NCBI RefSeq assembly: GCF_001669775.1
Contig: NZ_LXWK01000016.1
Coordinates: 682,001 to 746,000 of the forward strand
Source: Rheinheimera sp. SA_1
GTDB taxonomy: Bacteria > Pseudomonadota > Gammaproteobacteria > Enterobacterales > Alteromonadaceae
Direction of reading: 5' to 3'
DNA: 64,000 nt
The notes under the pieces were generated by a model that saw only the letters and a program-made list of their open reading frames with translations, did not search any database and was not told the DNA's origin. Below are positions 1-9,764 of this stretch, piece after piece (position 1 is the stretch's first letter; every line of letters starts with the position of its first letter). The position numbers were made by a program, and so were the translations under genes.

Positions 1-1772
1 ACCGAATCGATATGGAATTTCTCTTTATTGCCATAAAGATAAGCTTCCATGGTTTTCACCGATTGCTCGACTTCCACCAGGCTGTAATTACCCTGAATGT
101 TGTAATTCAGGAACAGGCGGTTTTTATCACCACCGTCTTCATCACCACCGGAAATAAAACTCATCGGAATGGCGATACTCGCTAATAATCCAAAAGCAAT
201 AAAGGTTGAAGCGATCGGTTTACGCATAGTCCAGTGCAGGCAACGACTGTAAAAACGGTCAGTAGCACTTTGTGTAATGGCATGTTGCGTGGTCATGCCT
301 TTGATTTTGGTTGATAACCAGGGGATCAGCGTCAACGCCACCAGTAGTGAAACCGCCAGCGAAATGGTAATAGCCACCGCTACGTGTTCCAGAAACACCG
401 TCACATCCACTTTCTGACCAATAATATTGGGCAGAAACACAATCGCCGTGGTGGCAGTACCGGCTAGTACCGCCAGACTAACCCGATACACGCCCCGCTC
501 GGTCGCCCGCACGGTGTCGCTGTCCGCTTCACGTTCCCGGAAAATACTTTCGGTGACCACTACCGAGTTGTCCACCAGCATGCCGACCGCCAGCATCAAT
601 CCCATCATGCTGAGGATATTTAGGCTGTAACCAAGGAAATACATAATGCCAAGAGTGATGGTGATTGATACCGGCACTGAAATAACCACCAAAAAAGTGG
701 TCGGCATATGCCGCAGAAACAGATACAACACGATAAAGGACAACACCGCACCCATGATGCCGGAACTTAATACATTCGACAGCGAATCAGTGACACCCTT
801 AGCCGTATCATCCATCACAAACAAGTTGATGCCAGTAAACGCCGGATCTTTGCCCACTGCGTCAATCACCGCCAACGCAGCTTTGGACACATCAACCAGA
901 TTGGCACCTGATTCTTTGAACACGTTCATGCCCACTGCAAACGATTGGTTCAGCCGGCGTCCTTCGACTCGTTTTGGCAGTTCAAGCTGCAACTCGGCAA
1001 TATCGCCCAGGTGAATGCCACGACCAATCGGGATTTGTTTTATTTCATCCAGCGTGGTCAGTTCACCCACCGGTTTTACCAGCACACTGCTTTCAGTGGT
1101 GCGGATTTCGCCGGCGGTCATCGCAAAGTTTTGTTGCGACAAAATATTCATCAACGAAGCAACATCCACCTGCAAGCTACGGATTTTCTCCGGCTGCAAC
1201 CGAATCGTTACCTGGCGTTTGTCGACGCCGTATAATTCAACTTTGGAAACGCCTGGAACACGTTCCAGTGGGCGTTTTATTTGACGTTCCAATAAATCAT
1301 ACGCCATTGATAAATCACGTTCGCTGGAAATCCGCAGCTGAAAAATCGGCATATCGTTGGTATTAAACTGAAACACCAGCACCCGCTCCACATCGGTCGG
1401 CAGCAAGTGGCGAATACTGTCCAGCCGCTCCCGCACTTCGATGCTTTTGGTATTGATGTTTTCTTCCCAGTTAAATTCCAGGCCAACATCCATGCCGTCT
1501 TCACGGGTGAAGCTGCGCATCGTTTTAATACCGGTGACGGTCGAGAGTGCTTCTTCCACCGGCCGGGTGATCAGCCGCTCCACTTCAGCCGGCGTGGCAT
1601 TCGGGTAAGGCACGTTGACATAAATTTCCGGAATATCGATGCCAGGGAAATTTTCCAGTGGCAACATCCGGCTGGCGAGCATGCCAAACACCAGCATCGA
1701 TAAAAACACCATACAGAGGGTGACCGGGCGTTTCAGCGCCAATCTGGTGATAGCTAAAGGTTTAAAATCCAT
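1..1772 (-). CDS. RND efflux permease, second subunit (partial, C-terminus outside window)
   Basis: The reading frame starts at the ATG whose complement ends at 1772 and stays open to the window edge, giving about 590 residues. It begins MDFKPLAITRLALKRPVTL, the cytoplasmic lead and first membrane helix of RND pumps. Then come a porter domain and a helix cluster containing GMLVDNSVVVTESIFR, the TM4 motif with the proton-relay Asp. The gene starts 5 bp after the stop of a second RND permease and is surely co-transcribed with it. Two permeases behind one adaptor suggest a heteromeric pump like MdtBC. The substrate cannot be read from sequence. Confidence 0.93.
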   Translation of the reverse strand, partial: MDFKPLAITRLALKRPVTLCMVFLSMLVFGMLASRMLPLENFPGIDIPEIYVNVPYPNATPAEVERLITRPVEEALSTVTGIKTMRSFTREDGMDVGLEFNWEENINTKSIEVRERLDSIRHLLPTDVERVLVFQFNTNDMPIFQLRISSERDLSMAYDLLERQIKRPLERVPGVSKVELYGVDKRQVTIRLQPEKIRSLQVDVASLMNILSQQNFAMTAGEIRTTESSVLVKPVGELTTLDEIKQIPIGRGIHLGDIAELQLELPKRVEGRRLNQSFAVGMNVFKESGANLVDVSKAALAVIDAVGKDPAFTGINLFVMDDTAKGVTDSLSNVLSSGIMGAVLSFIVLYLFLRHMPTTFLVVISVPVSITITLGIMYFLGYSLNILSMMGLMLAVGMLVDNSVVVTESIFREREADSDTVRATERGVYRVSLAVLAGTATTAIVFLPNIIGQKVDVTVFLEHVAVAITISLAVSLLVALTLIPWLSTKIKGMTTQHAITQSATDRFYSRCLHWTMRKPIASTFIAFGLLASIAIPMSFISGGDEDGGDKNRLFLNYNIQGNYSLVEVEQSVKTMEAYLYGNKEKFHIDS

Positions 1773-1777
1773 GCGCC

Positions 1778-4700
1778 TTACTCCTGCACCAGAGTATTGA
1801 TAGCCGTGTTATTCACCCTGATGTTGCTCGCGGTCATCCGGTAAATCACCGGAATAAACAGCAGTGTTAACAAGGTTGAACAAGACAAACCAAAAATCAC
1901 AGTGATGGCCATTGGGGCACGGATTTCCGCACCGTCGCCACCAAACATCATCGGTAACAAACCGAGCACTGTGGTTAAAGTGGTCATCAGCACCGGTCTT
2001 AACCGCGTGGCACAAGCGTCTACGATGGCAGTGTCGAGTTCTTGCCCTTCATCCCGTAACTGGTTGATCCGGTCGATCAATACGATAGCGTTGTTGACCA
2101 CAATACCTGCCAGCATGATGAGGCCGATGAACACAATCACAGACACTCGGGTACCGGTTAACCACAAGCCAAGTACCGCACCGGCACCAGCCAGTGGCAC
2201 CGTAAACAGGATCAGCAGTGGCTGCAGCAAATTTTCAAACTGTGATGCCATCACCAGATACACCAGGAATACCGCTAATGTCAGCGCAATCACCAGTGAA
2301 TTAAACGAGCGTTCCATTTCTTCACTTTGGCCAACCATCCGCACCGTCACGCCGTAAGGCAGCACCGTATTGCCAAGTAATTGGCGCACTTCAGCAGCAG
2401 CTTGTTCAATGTCGCCGAAGGCCAGATTGGCACTAATCACCGCAACGCGTTGTTGACCGATACGGGTAATTTCACTGGGGCCAATTTCGCGGCTGATGGT
2501 CGCAACAGCCGATAACGGCAACGGCAATTCACTTTGTGGGTTGATAATGATTTGTGCCAGTTCTTGCTCTGAATTGCGATATTGCTCGGCCAAACGAACC
2601 CGGATATCCACTTTGCGATCAGCAATTGAGAACTGCCCCGCCACTTCGCCACCGACGTAGTTGGCAACACGTTTTGCCACATCAGATGCGGTCATTCCAA
2701 GTTGCGACAGACGCTGATGATCAAAATGCAGGGTAATTTCCGGCTGACCGTCACGCAGACTGGATTTCACATCGGCAAACCGGTCTGTCGCTTCAAGTTT
2801 TGTCGCCAATTCAGCAGCGGCGGTTTTAAGCGCAGCCAGTTCATGGCCAGCCACTTCAATTTCCATTGGCGTGCTTAAGTTGAACAATTCTGGCGTATCA
2901 ATTTTTGCCGTCACATCCGGCATTGCCGCCACGGTATCGCGCAACAACTGCATCAGTTGCTGTTCTTCACCAGCCAAAGCCGTTGGTTTTAATACGATAT
3001 TTAACCGGCCCCAGTGGCTGCCTCCGATTGAGGGATCCACTGTCATCTGCTGACCAGTACCGGCCTGAGCATAAGTACGTTCGACGATAGCTTGCTGTTT
3101 GGCAACTTGCGCCAGTTGTTTCAGTACCACATCCGTACGCTCGATGGCGCTGCCGACCGGCAATTGCACTTCAACGTAAAACTCGCCCTGGCTCATCGCC
3201 GGGATCACATCAAAGCCTAATCTTGGCGCTAAGCTAAAACAAACACCGGTGATGACCAGCGTCAGCACCAACACCAGGCTTTTGGCTTGCAGCGATTTTT
3301 GCAACAACCAGCGGTAGCTTTGTTCCAGTTTCACCAGGCCACGTTGCACCAGGTTAAGAAATGGGTTAAACACAAAACCCAAGCCTTTGGCCAGACCGCG
3401 CCAAATCAGGGTAAAGAACGAAATCAGCATCGAGATTAAGTAGCTCACGCCGACAAATGGCAGCTTTAACCCCCACACCAGCCATTGATACCAACGTTGT
3501 GGCCGGGCTTTTTTCATCGTTTCAGTGGTCACAGTGGTGCTACCAAAACTACGCTCATGCGCCGCCATCGCCGGGATCAGCGTCAACGCCACCACTAACG
3601 AAGCCAACAAGGCATAAGTCACGGTTAAGGCCTGATCTTTAAATAACTGACCGGCAATACCATCAATAAATACCAGCGGGAAAAATACCGCAACTGTGGT
3701 TAACGTTGAGGCAGTAATCGCCATCGACACTTCACTGGCACCTTTTTTCGCCGCTTCCATCGCCGAATAACCTTGTTCTTTGTAGCGGGAGATATTTTCC
3801 AGCACCACGATGGCGTTATCCACCAGCATACCAATCGCCAGCGCAATACCACCGAGGCTCATAATATTCAGGCTGATATCCTGGGCATACATCAGGTTAA
3901 AAGTGGCGATAATCGACAGCGGAATGGAAATAGAGATAACCAGCGTGGTCCATAGATTACGCAGGAACAGATACAACACCAGCATCGCCAACAAACCACC
4001 AGAAATGGCTGCGGATTTGACTTCGGCTATCGCATCGCTGATAAAGGTTGATTGGTCATACACCAGTTTTAATTCATAACCGGCCGGCAGATTTTTTTGC
4101 AGTTCTTCCAGTTTGCCAAGCACAGTTTTCGCAACCTGTACCGTATTGGCATCACCTTCTTTGTACAAAGCAATTTCAATGGCTTCGCGGCCATCGACAT
4201 AAGTAATACTCTGCCGGTCAACGAAGGCATCTTTCACTTCAGCAATATCACTGAGCCGTACATGACTGCCGTTCACGGTCGCGATATACAGGTTACGCAT
4301 TTCATCGAGGGTATTAAATTGGTTGATAGTTCTGACCAGATAGTCGTTGGCGGCAGTTTCCAACCGGCCACCAGCTTGATTAATATTCTGGGCTTTTAAC
4401 CGGTCATTGACGGCGCTGATATCCAGGTTCAGCTGCGACAGTTTTTCATTGTCGACCAGCACCTGAATTTCCTGGGTCAAACCACCGTCCGGGCGCACAG
4501 CGGCAACGCCGGTCAAGGCTTCTAATTTGCGGCGTAATTCTTCGTCGGCATAAGTACGCAGAACAACTTGTTGTGATTGTGACAGTGCCTGTGGCGCTGC
4601 AAGTGCTGTATTGTTTTTGTCAGCTGCTGGCGCTGTTGCATCTTTGCTGACCGTACCTTCATTGCGGCTCAGTGCTAACCGGATGATTGGGTCAAGATTT

Positions 4701-5092
4701 GGGTTAAAGCGCAGTAACAGTGGCTTTTTCACATCCAGCGGCAGCCAAAGCACATCTAGTTTTTCGCGGACTTCGAGACCGGCCAGATCCATATCTGTGC
4801 CCCACTCAAATTCCATAATCACATCGGAACGCCCGGAGCGCGACACCGACTGTACTTTACGAATGCCTTTGACAATACCCACACTTTCTTCAATTGGTTT
4901 GCTGACCAACTGCTCAACTTCAGCCGGCGCAGCACCCAGATAGTCGGTGCGAATAGTTAGCGTTGGGTAAGATAAGTCAGGTAACAGATTGACGGCGAGC
5001 CTTGCCATCGCCACCAGACCGAACAACATAATGCCAAGTGTAAACATCCAGATGGTAACGGGACGGGCAACTGCCAGATTGACCAGTTTCAT
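1778..5092 (-). CDS. RND efflux permease, first subunit
   Basis: A complete 1104-residue inner-membrane RND transporter. It starts MKLVNLAVARPVTIWMFTLG after the ribosome site AGGAAG. Two repeated halves each have a helix, a large periplasmic porter domain and a helix bundle. The TM4 motif GMLVDNAIVVLENI carries the proton-relay Asp, and a matching GIVVNNAIVLIDRI lies in the second half. Residues about 146-172 are a low-complexity Ala/Gln insertion in the first porter domain, unusual for the family. It sits between the adaptor gene (71 bp upstream) and the second permease (5 bp downstream). AcrB/MdtB-type drug or lipid export is likely; metal export cannot be excluded. Confidence 0.95.
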   Translation of the reverse strand: MKLVNLAVARPVTIWMFTLGIMLFGLVAMARLAVNLLPDLSYPTLTIRTDYLGAAPAEVEQLVSKPIEESVGIVKGIRKVQSVSRSGRSDVIMEFEWGTDMDLAGLEVREKLDVLWLPLDVKKPLLLRFNPNLDPIIRLALSRNEGTVSKDATAPAADKNNTALAAPQALSQSQQVVLRTYADEELRRKLEALTGVAAVRPDGGLTQEIQVLVDNEKLSQLNLDISAVNDRLKAQNINQAGGRLETAANDYLVRTINQFNTLDEMRNLYIATVNGSHVRLSDIAEVKDAFVDRQSITYVDGREAIEIALYKEGDANTVQVAKTVLGKLEELQKNLPAGYELKLVYDQSTFISDAIAEVKSAAISGGLLAMLVLYLFLRNLWTTLVISISIPLSIIATFNLMYAQDISLNIMSLGGIALAIGMLVDNAIVVLENISRYKEQGYSAMEAAKKGASEVSMAITASTLTTVAVFFPLVFIDGIAGQLFKDQALTVTYALLASLVVALTLIPAMAAHERSFGSTTVTTETMKKARPQRWYQWLVWGLKLPFVGVSYLISMLISFFTLIWRGLAKGLGFVFNPFLNLVQRGLVKLEQSYRWLLQKSLQAKSLVLVLTLVITGVCFSLAPRLGFDVIPAMSQGEFYVEVQLPVGSAIERTDVVLKQLAQVAKQQAIVERTYAQAGTGQQMTVDPSIGGSHWGRLNIVLKPTALAGEEQQLMQLLRDTVAAMPDVTAKIDTPELFNLSTPMEIEVAGHELAALKTAAAELATKLEATDRFADVKSSLRDGQPEITLHFDHQRLSQLGMTASDVAKRVANYVGGEVAGQFSIADRKVDIRVRLAEQYRNSEQELAQIIINPQSELPLPLSAVATISREIGPSEITRIGQQRVAVISANLAFGDIEQAAAEVRQLLGNTVLPYGVTVRMVGQSEEMERSFNSLVIALTLAVFLVYLVMASQFENLLQPLLILFTVPLAGAGAVLGLWLTGTRVSVIVFIGLIMLAGIVVNNAIVLIDRINQLRDEGQELDTAIVDACATRLRPVLMTTLTTVLGLLPMMFGGDGAEIRAPMAITVIFGLSCSTLLTLLFIPVIYRMTASNIRVNNTAINTLVQE

Positions 5093-5126
5093 CGAATTCT
5101 TCCTGTAGTTTTTATTGTGGGAGTGC

Positions 5127-5146
5127 GCCCGGCACAGAAGCCGGGC
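5127..5146 (-). other. Intergenic hairpin between adaptor and permease genes
   Basis: GCCCGGC at 5127-5133 pairs perfectly with GCCGGGC at 5140-5146 around a 6-nt loop. No T-run follows on the minus strand, so it is not a standard terminator. It may protect or partly attenuate the transcript between adaptor and pump. Confidence 0.5.
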
Positions 5147-5163
5147 AACAGATGACTAAGTGG

Positions 5164-6231
5164 TTAGCTTTTTGCGTTGACGATATTGACGGCGCTTTTA
5201 TCTTTCAGACTCGCCTGACCAGCAGTAACCACCTGATCGCCCTCAGCCAAACCTTCGATTACTTCCAGGAAGGCATCTGACTCATAACCGGTTTTTACCG
5301 TTTTGCGGCTGACTTTGCCATCATTCACCACAAAGACTGAGCTGGTGTTGTCCATCGCTAACACGGCACGTTTTGGTACCAGCAAGGCATCGGCTTTAGC
5401 GTCATACTGCAGTTCAACCTGGGCGAACATGCCCGCTTTTAACACTAAATCATTGTTATCAATACCGATTGTTACCCGAGCTGTACCTGACGTCGCGTCA
5501 ACCACCGGTGAAATCCGCACTATTTGCGCCTGATGTTGTGGCATGCCAGCAAAATTCAGATAAGCAGTCTGGCCAACTTTGGCGCGTTGTAATTGATGTT
5601 CCGGTAAGTTGATCACAGCTTCCAGACGTTGTTGTGACACCACGTGGAACAAAGCTTTTGATGAATATTCGGTGATCAGCTGACCGACTTTGACATAACG
5701 GCGGGCGATCACGCCAGATATCGGGGCGCGGATTTCGGTATCGCGCAATGAAAGTTCCTGCATCTCGACAGCGGCGGTCATCGATTCTAACTGCCATTTT
5801 AATTTGTCATAGACATCAGCGCTTACAAGTTTGCGCTGATACATTTTTTCCATCCGGTCCATTTCGCTTTTCAGCTGACCTAACTCGGCTTTACCTTGCG
5901 CCAGTTGGATCCGTTGGCGTTCAGTGTCTAAAGTTGCCAGGACTTGACCTGCTTCTACATGATCCCCCTCTTCCACCAGAACGGTTTTCACCAGACCGGT
6001 CGCTTTACTGTTCACTTCAGCATCGGCTTTAGCTTCTAACGTCGAGGTGGTGCGGTAAGTACTGCTAATGGCGCCGCGGCTTACTTTGCTGGCTTCAACC
6101 GGAATGCTAACCACCACATCTTTTTTCTCAGTGTCCGGGCTGCCAGAAGCAGATTCACAGCCTGACAGCAACAGAACTGATGCAAGTAACGACACACTGA
6201 TGGCACTGGCTAATTTTGATGGGGTTTTCAT
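5164..6231 (-). CDS. RND efflux periplasmic adaptor lipoprotein
   Basis: Membrane-fusion protein of 355 residues. I start it at the ATG at 6231, behind AAGGAA, because this gives MKTPSKLASAISVSLLASV with the lipobox LLLSGC; an upstream ATG only adds a non-signal extension. The mature part has a Ser/Pro-rich linker, a biotinyl-lipoyl half-motif (LVEEGDHVEAGQVLATLD), a helical hairpin, the second half-motif (IRAPISGVIARRYVKVGQ) and beta-barrel and membrane-proximal domains. It should be anchored in the inner membrane and link the two downstream permeases to an outer-membrane channel. No TolC homologue is in the window. Confidence 0.94.
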   Translation of the reverse strand: MKTPSKLASAISVSLLASVLLLSGCESASGSPDTEKKDVVVSIPVEASKVSRGAISSTYRTTSTLEAKADAEVNSKATGLVKTVLVEEGDHVEAGQVLATLDTERQRIQLAQGKAELGQLKSEMDRMEKMYQRKLVSADVYDKLKWQLESMTAAVEMQELSLRDTEIRAPISGVIARRYVKVGQLITEYSSKALFHVVSQQRLEAVINLPEHQLQRAKVGQTAYLNFAGMPQHQAQIVRISPVVDATSGTARVTIGIDNNDLVLKAGMFAQVELQYDAKADALLVPKRAVLAMDNTSSVFVVNDGKVSRKTVKTGYESDAFLEVIEGLAEGDQVVTAGQASLKDKSAVNIVNAKS

Positions 6232-6391
6232 AAACATTTCCTTGGCTTTAAGAGCAATTTTAAACTTCACTGTGACCGATATAGCATCTGGCATGCCATG
6301 CTTGAATAGCATTATTTTATTCTTTTAAATCATTAAGATAAATCAATTCACCACGCCTAGAGTGCAACAAGATATTTCAGAGCATTAGCGA

Positions 6392-6414
6392 AAATCACTA
6401 TCTATTAGTGATTT
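6392..6414. promoter_or_regulatory. Inverted repeat upstream of fadL (candidate operator)
   Basis: AAATCACT (6392-6399) and AGTGATTT (6407-6414) are perfect 8-bp arms around 7 nt, in the divergent region between the RND adaptor gene and fadL. It could be a transcription-factor site for either gene. The protein that binds it is unknown. Confidence 0.35.
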
Positions 6415-6455
6415 AGCTCAACACCCGGCACGACAGTTCACATATTTCACGAGTT

Positions 6456-6473
6456 TTAGAGCATGTACTCTAA
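6456..6473. promoter_or_regulatory. Inverted repeat next to the fadL promoter
   Basis: TTAGAG and CTCTAA form 6-bp arms with a 6-nt spacer at 6456-6473. A TATACT hexamer (-10-like) follows about 15 bp later. The position suits an operator controlling fadL, for example a fatty-acid-responsive repressor, but I cannot assign the regulator. Confidence 0.35.
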
Positions 6474-6565
6474 GTAAAACAGGCTCTATACTGCGCCGCC
6501 ACAGGTCTGACCACGAACTATAACCAAGATCTGTGACCAATTTTTATCAACCCTCAGGAAGAACT

Positions 6566-8032
6566 ATGTTTAAACCATCGTCTATTGCAGTGGCGATTGC
6601 CTGTTTGCTGCACACCGGCCTGGCGCATGCCGAAGGCTACAAACTTTATGAACAATCGGTCAGTAGTATGGGCAATGCTTATGCCGGCCGTGGCGCGCAA
6701 ATCAGCGATGCCAGTCTGGTCTACTCAAACCCGGCTGCGCTTAGTCAGCTCAAAGGACCACAATGGTCTGGCGGCCTGAATATCATTGACGCAGATACCC
6801 AATACCGCGATGTTGCCGCTGCCAATGCCAACGGCACCTCTGTGATTGGTCGCAGCTCAGGTAAAAATAGTTTAATTGAAGCGGTACCTTTTGCGTTTTT
6901 TGCTGATGAACTGAATAACGACATCCACTACGGCTTCGGCTTTTATGTGCCTTTTGGCTTGTCCAGCGACTATGACAATGACTGGGCCGGCCGCTATTTC
7001 GCCGACGAAACGGCGATTCAGGTGCTGGCACTACAAGGCTCAGTGTCGTATGAATTGACACCACAATGGTCAGTTGGTTTAGGTCTGAATCTGAATCATG
7101 CTGAAGGCACCTTATCCAAATACAAAGATCACAATGGATTGTGCGAAACCGGTAGCAAAATTAACGCTATTTATCAGCGGGATGTCTACAATGCGGCTTA
7201 TTGTGACAGCCATTATGAAGTGTCAGGTGACGATGTCGCCGCAGGTTACAGTTTAGGCTTGCACGGTCAGCCGCTATCTGGCCTGAAAGTGGCCATCGTT
7301 TACCACTCAGAGCTGAAATTCCAACTACGGGGTGATTCGGTCATCACCAATACCCCAATCACCGGTGCCAATGTTGCTGGCTCACCAAATTTTATTGTGG
7401 TTGCTCCGCAACTACCTGCCATCGACAAAGCAACCGGCAAACTGGCAGCACAACCGAAGCTTGTTGAAGCCAGCAGGTTGGCTTTAACGACGCCGGCCAA
7501 TATGATACTGAGTCTGGATCAGCAACTTACCACCGACTGGTCCTGGCAAGCCAGTGTCAACTGGACCGGCTGGAGCGCTTTTAAAAATATTGAAATTGTC
7601 AGTGACGATGCCAATCCATCGCTGTCACTTTCGACCAGCCAACCGCAAAATCTGGCTAAGCCGGGCTACATTGGTTACATCCCGGAATACTGGCGCGATA
7701 GTTGGTCAACAGCGCTTGGTTTGACCTGGCAATACCAACCGGATCTAAGCCTAAAAACCGGTGTCGCTTTTGACGAAAATCCGATCTCACAAAGTCACAA
7801 AACAGCCAGGGTTCCGACTGCTGACCGTTTGTGGTGGACCATCGGCGCCAACTGGACAATCGACAGCCACTGGACATTGGATCTTGCCTACGGTTACATG
7901 TGGATGAGTGCTTTAACAATTGACGAGCATGAGTTTAATGCCAATGATCAACGCATTTATAAATCGCAGTTGCAGGCATCTTTTAAAAACCATGCCCAGG
8001 TATTGGGCATGCAGCTGAATTACCGCTATTAA
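6566..8032 (+). CDS. fadL: FadL-family outer-membrane long-chain fatty acid transporter
   Basis: A 488-residue OmpP1/FadL/TodX protein. The ATG at 6566 follows AGGAAG and gives a clean signal peptide ending HTGLAHA before EGYKLYEQSVSSMGNAYAG, the typical FadL N-terminus whose plug domain enters the barrel. SNPAALS is the conserved motif after it. The rest alternates as beta strands and ends in an aromatic residue (LNYRY), as outer-membrane barrels do. It takes up long-chain fatty acids or other hydrophobic compounds. The gene is monocistronic, convergent with the DUF4097 gene. A longer frame from 6533 lacks the signal peptide at its start and is less likely. Confidence 0.92.
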   Translation: MFKPSSIAVAIACLLHTGLAHAEGYKLYEQSVSSMGNAYAGRGAQISDASLVYSNPAALSQLKGPQWSGGLNIIDADTQYRDVAAANANGTSVIGRSSGKNSLIEAVPFAFFADELNNDIHYGFGFYVPFGLSSDYDNDWAGRYFADETAIQVLALQGSVSYELTPQWSVGLGLNLNHAEGTLSKYKDHNGLCETGSKINAIYQRDVYNAAYCDSHYEVSGDDVAAGYSLGLHGQPLSGLKVAIVYHSELKFQLRGDSVITNTPITGANVAGSPNFIVVAPQLPAIDKATGKLAAQPKLVEASRLALTTPANMILSLDQQLTTDWSWQASVNWTGWSAFKNIEIVSDDANPSLSLSTSQPQNLAKPGYIGYIPEYWRDSWSTALGLTWQYQPDLSLKTGVAFDENPISQSHKTARVPTADRLWWTIGANWTIDSHWTLDLAYGYMWMSALTIDEHEFNANDQRIYKSQLQASFKNHAQVLGMQLNYRY

Positions 8033-8094
8033 AATTTGCCTGACACTTTAGATAACAATTGTGAGTATTACTGTGTGATACGAACAAAAGCAGC

Positions 8095-8124
8095 GATGGT
8101 TGTTGTGGCAACACAACAACCATC
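8095..8124. terminator. Strong hairpin between convergent genes
   Basis: Perfect 13-bp arms GATGGTTGTTGTG (8095-8107) and CACAACAACCATC (8112-8124) around GCAA. It lies between the ends of fadL and the DUF4097 gene and probably ends transcription from one or both sides. There is no strong T-tract, so the mode of termination is uncertain. Confidence 0.55.
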
Positions 8125-8133
8125 TGTTGGTAA

Positions 8134-9129
8134 TTAGCGTGCTTCTACCGTCAGATCGCCGCTAACTGTGGACATATCAATACTGCCATCGCCACTACCA
8201 GTGCTGAATTCCAGGCTACGGCGCGGGCCATATTTGGCTTTGTCAGCTTTTTGTGATGTCAGTTTATTGTCGATATCACCACCGGCGCTGGCCTCCAGCT
8301 TAAACCGCGCGCTCAGTTTTGGTTCCAGTTTTAACTTGGCCGAACCACTGACCGTGCTGGTGTTGATGCGAGGAGTCAGACTACCTTTTAAGTCGGCAGT
8401 AATTTCACCGTTCACCGCACTGAAATCCAGTCGCTCAGTGCCTTCCAGTTTCAGATCGGCTTCACCGTTCACGACTGACACATCAATTTCCGTCGCTTTG
8501 CTTTGCAGCTTAATTTCTCCATTCACCGATTCTGCCGACAGACGGCCACTGGAGCCTTGATCATCAATTTCGCCGTTGACAGTATTCAATTTGATCCGGC
8601 CAGAGTTATCAATGCTGTCGATTTCACCATTCACTGTTTCCAGGCTGATGTCATTTTTTAACTGTTTGCCGACAATGGTACCGTTAACTGTGGTCAGTTT
8701 GCTGCCGCCCTCCACACCACTGGCCGTGACATTGGCATTTACACCGCTAAATTCAATCTGACTGCCGACCGGCACCTCAATCTGCAACATCGAGCCTTCT
8801 TTATCATTGCTGTCGTGCCAGTTGCTGTAGGTACTTTGCGGCATTTTCACTTCAAAACGGGTAAAGCCATCTTTAGAAATCAGCTCAAAGCCTTCAGCTT
8901 TCTCATCAAGTTTGCCTTTGACACTAAACACATTTTTGCTAACGGCCTTAATTTCGACATTGCCGCGCATGTTTTCGATGTATATTTTTTCGTTGGCCCG
9001 AACATCACGCTGTTCGTTAATTTGTTCAGCGGCAAGCGCTGGCTGCGCCAAGCAGATAGCACTAATTAATAACAGCGCAATACGATTAGGGGCAAATGTT
9101 TTCATGGTAGCTCTTTTGATAATAGTCAT
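8134..9129 (-). CDS. DUF4097-type exported repeat protein
   Basis: A 331-residue exported protein. The ATG at 9129 has an excellent AGGAG 7 nt upstream; an internal ATG at 9105 would also give a signal peptide. Cleavage is likely after AQPALA. The mature protein repeats a VNGEI-like unit about every 20 residues (TTVNGT, ETVNGE, NTVNGE, ESVNGE, SVVNGE, SAVNGE, STVSGS), which should stack into a right-handed beta structure as in DUF4097/adhesin-like proteins. It is the last gene of an operon behind an ECF sigma factor and its anti-sigma, so it is probably an envelope protein of that regulon. The exact function is unknown. Confidence 0.85.
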   Translation of the reverse strand: MTIIKRATMKTFAPNRIALLLISAICLAQPALAAEQINEQRDVRANEKIYIENMRGNVEIKAVSKNVFSVKGKLDEKAEGFELISKDGFTRFEVKMPQSTYSNWHDSNDKEGSMLQIEVPVGSQIEFSGVNANVTASGVEGGSKLTTVNGTIVGKQLKNDISLETVNGEIDSIDNSGRIKLNTVNGEIDDQGSSGRLSAESVNGEIKLQSKATEIDVSVVNGEADLKLEGTERLDFSAVNGEITADLKGSLTPRINTSTVSGSAKLKLEPKLSARFKLEASAGGDIDNKLTSQKADKAKYGPRRSLEFSTGSGDGSIDMSTVSGDLTVEAR

Positions 9130-9143
9130 AGTAATTCTCCTGA

Positions 9144-9764
9144 TTAGGTCTGATCCGCAAGGACCACTTTTTGTAAATAAGCCAATTCTTGTTGCTGCAA
9201 CTGGGAAAGTTGTCGTAGTAATCCGGGTTCATCCGGTTGATATTGCAGTGCCAGTAGCACGAGATCTGTCGCCTGCCGCCAAATTTTCAGTTGTTGTTTC
9301 CAGTCCTGATAAACTTCCGGAACTTGTCTGATCTGTGACAGTTGCAAAGCCCGTTGTTGTTCGTAATCGTTGCTCAGCCGCCACTGCGTTTCACTCGAAG
9401 CCCGGACCCGACCCGCAACATGTGCTTGCTGGTAGCCGCCTACGGTAACAGGTGCTGTCGTGGTAGAGCTTCCGGAAAACTCGCCATTATTTTCAGCAAG
9501 TTGTTGGGTATAAACATCATTATTGGCAAGCTGTTGTTCGGTTCCAAACTGCTGCCAAGGTGCCCATACGGTGAAAAGTACCGCTGCTGCAGCTGCCAGC
9601 CACCAGCCCGTCTGAACTTTGGTTGACGGCGGAGCTACCTCAACCGGCATTTGTTGTGGCGTCTGTGCCAGTCTGGCGGCTAGTTCCGGCCATAAATCAC
9701 GTGGCGGCTCTATGCTGTCCGGCAATTGTGCCAGGCGCTGTTGTAAATCCTGTTCAGTTTTCAT
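9144..9764 (-). CDS. Anti-sigma factor-like membrane protein
   Basis: A 206-residue protein with a cytoplasmic N-terminal part, one membrane helix at about residues 52-70 (TGWWLAAAAAVLFTVWAPW) and a Gln-rich periplasmic part likely helical or coiled coil. It overlaps the ECF sigma gene by 11 bp, the usual sign of a sigma/anti-sigma pair made in equal amounts. It would hold the sigma factor at the membrane until an envelope signal arrives. There is no zinc-binding HxxxCxxC motif, so it is not a ZAS-type anti-sigma. The assignment rests on context and topology. Confidence 0.78.
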   Translation of the reverse strand: MKTEQDLQQRLAQLPDSIEPPRDLWPELAARLAQTPQQMPVEVAPPSTKVQTGWWLAAAAAVLFTVWAPWQQFGTEQQLANNDVYTQQLAENNGEFSGSSTTTAPVTVGGYQQAHVAGRVRASSETQWRLSNDYEQQRALQLSQIRQVPEVYQDWKQQLKIWRQATDLVLLALQYQPDEPGLLRQLSQLQQQELAYLQKVVLADQT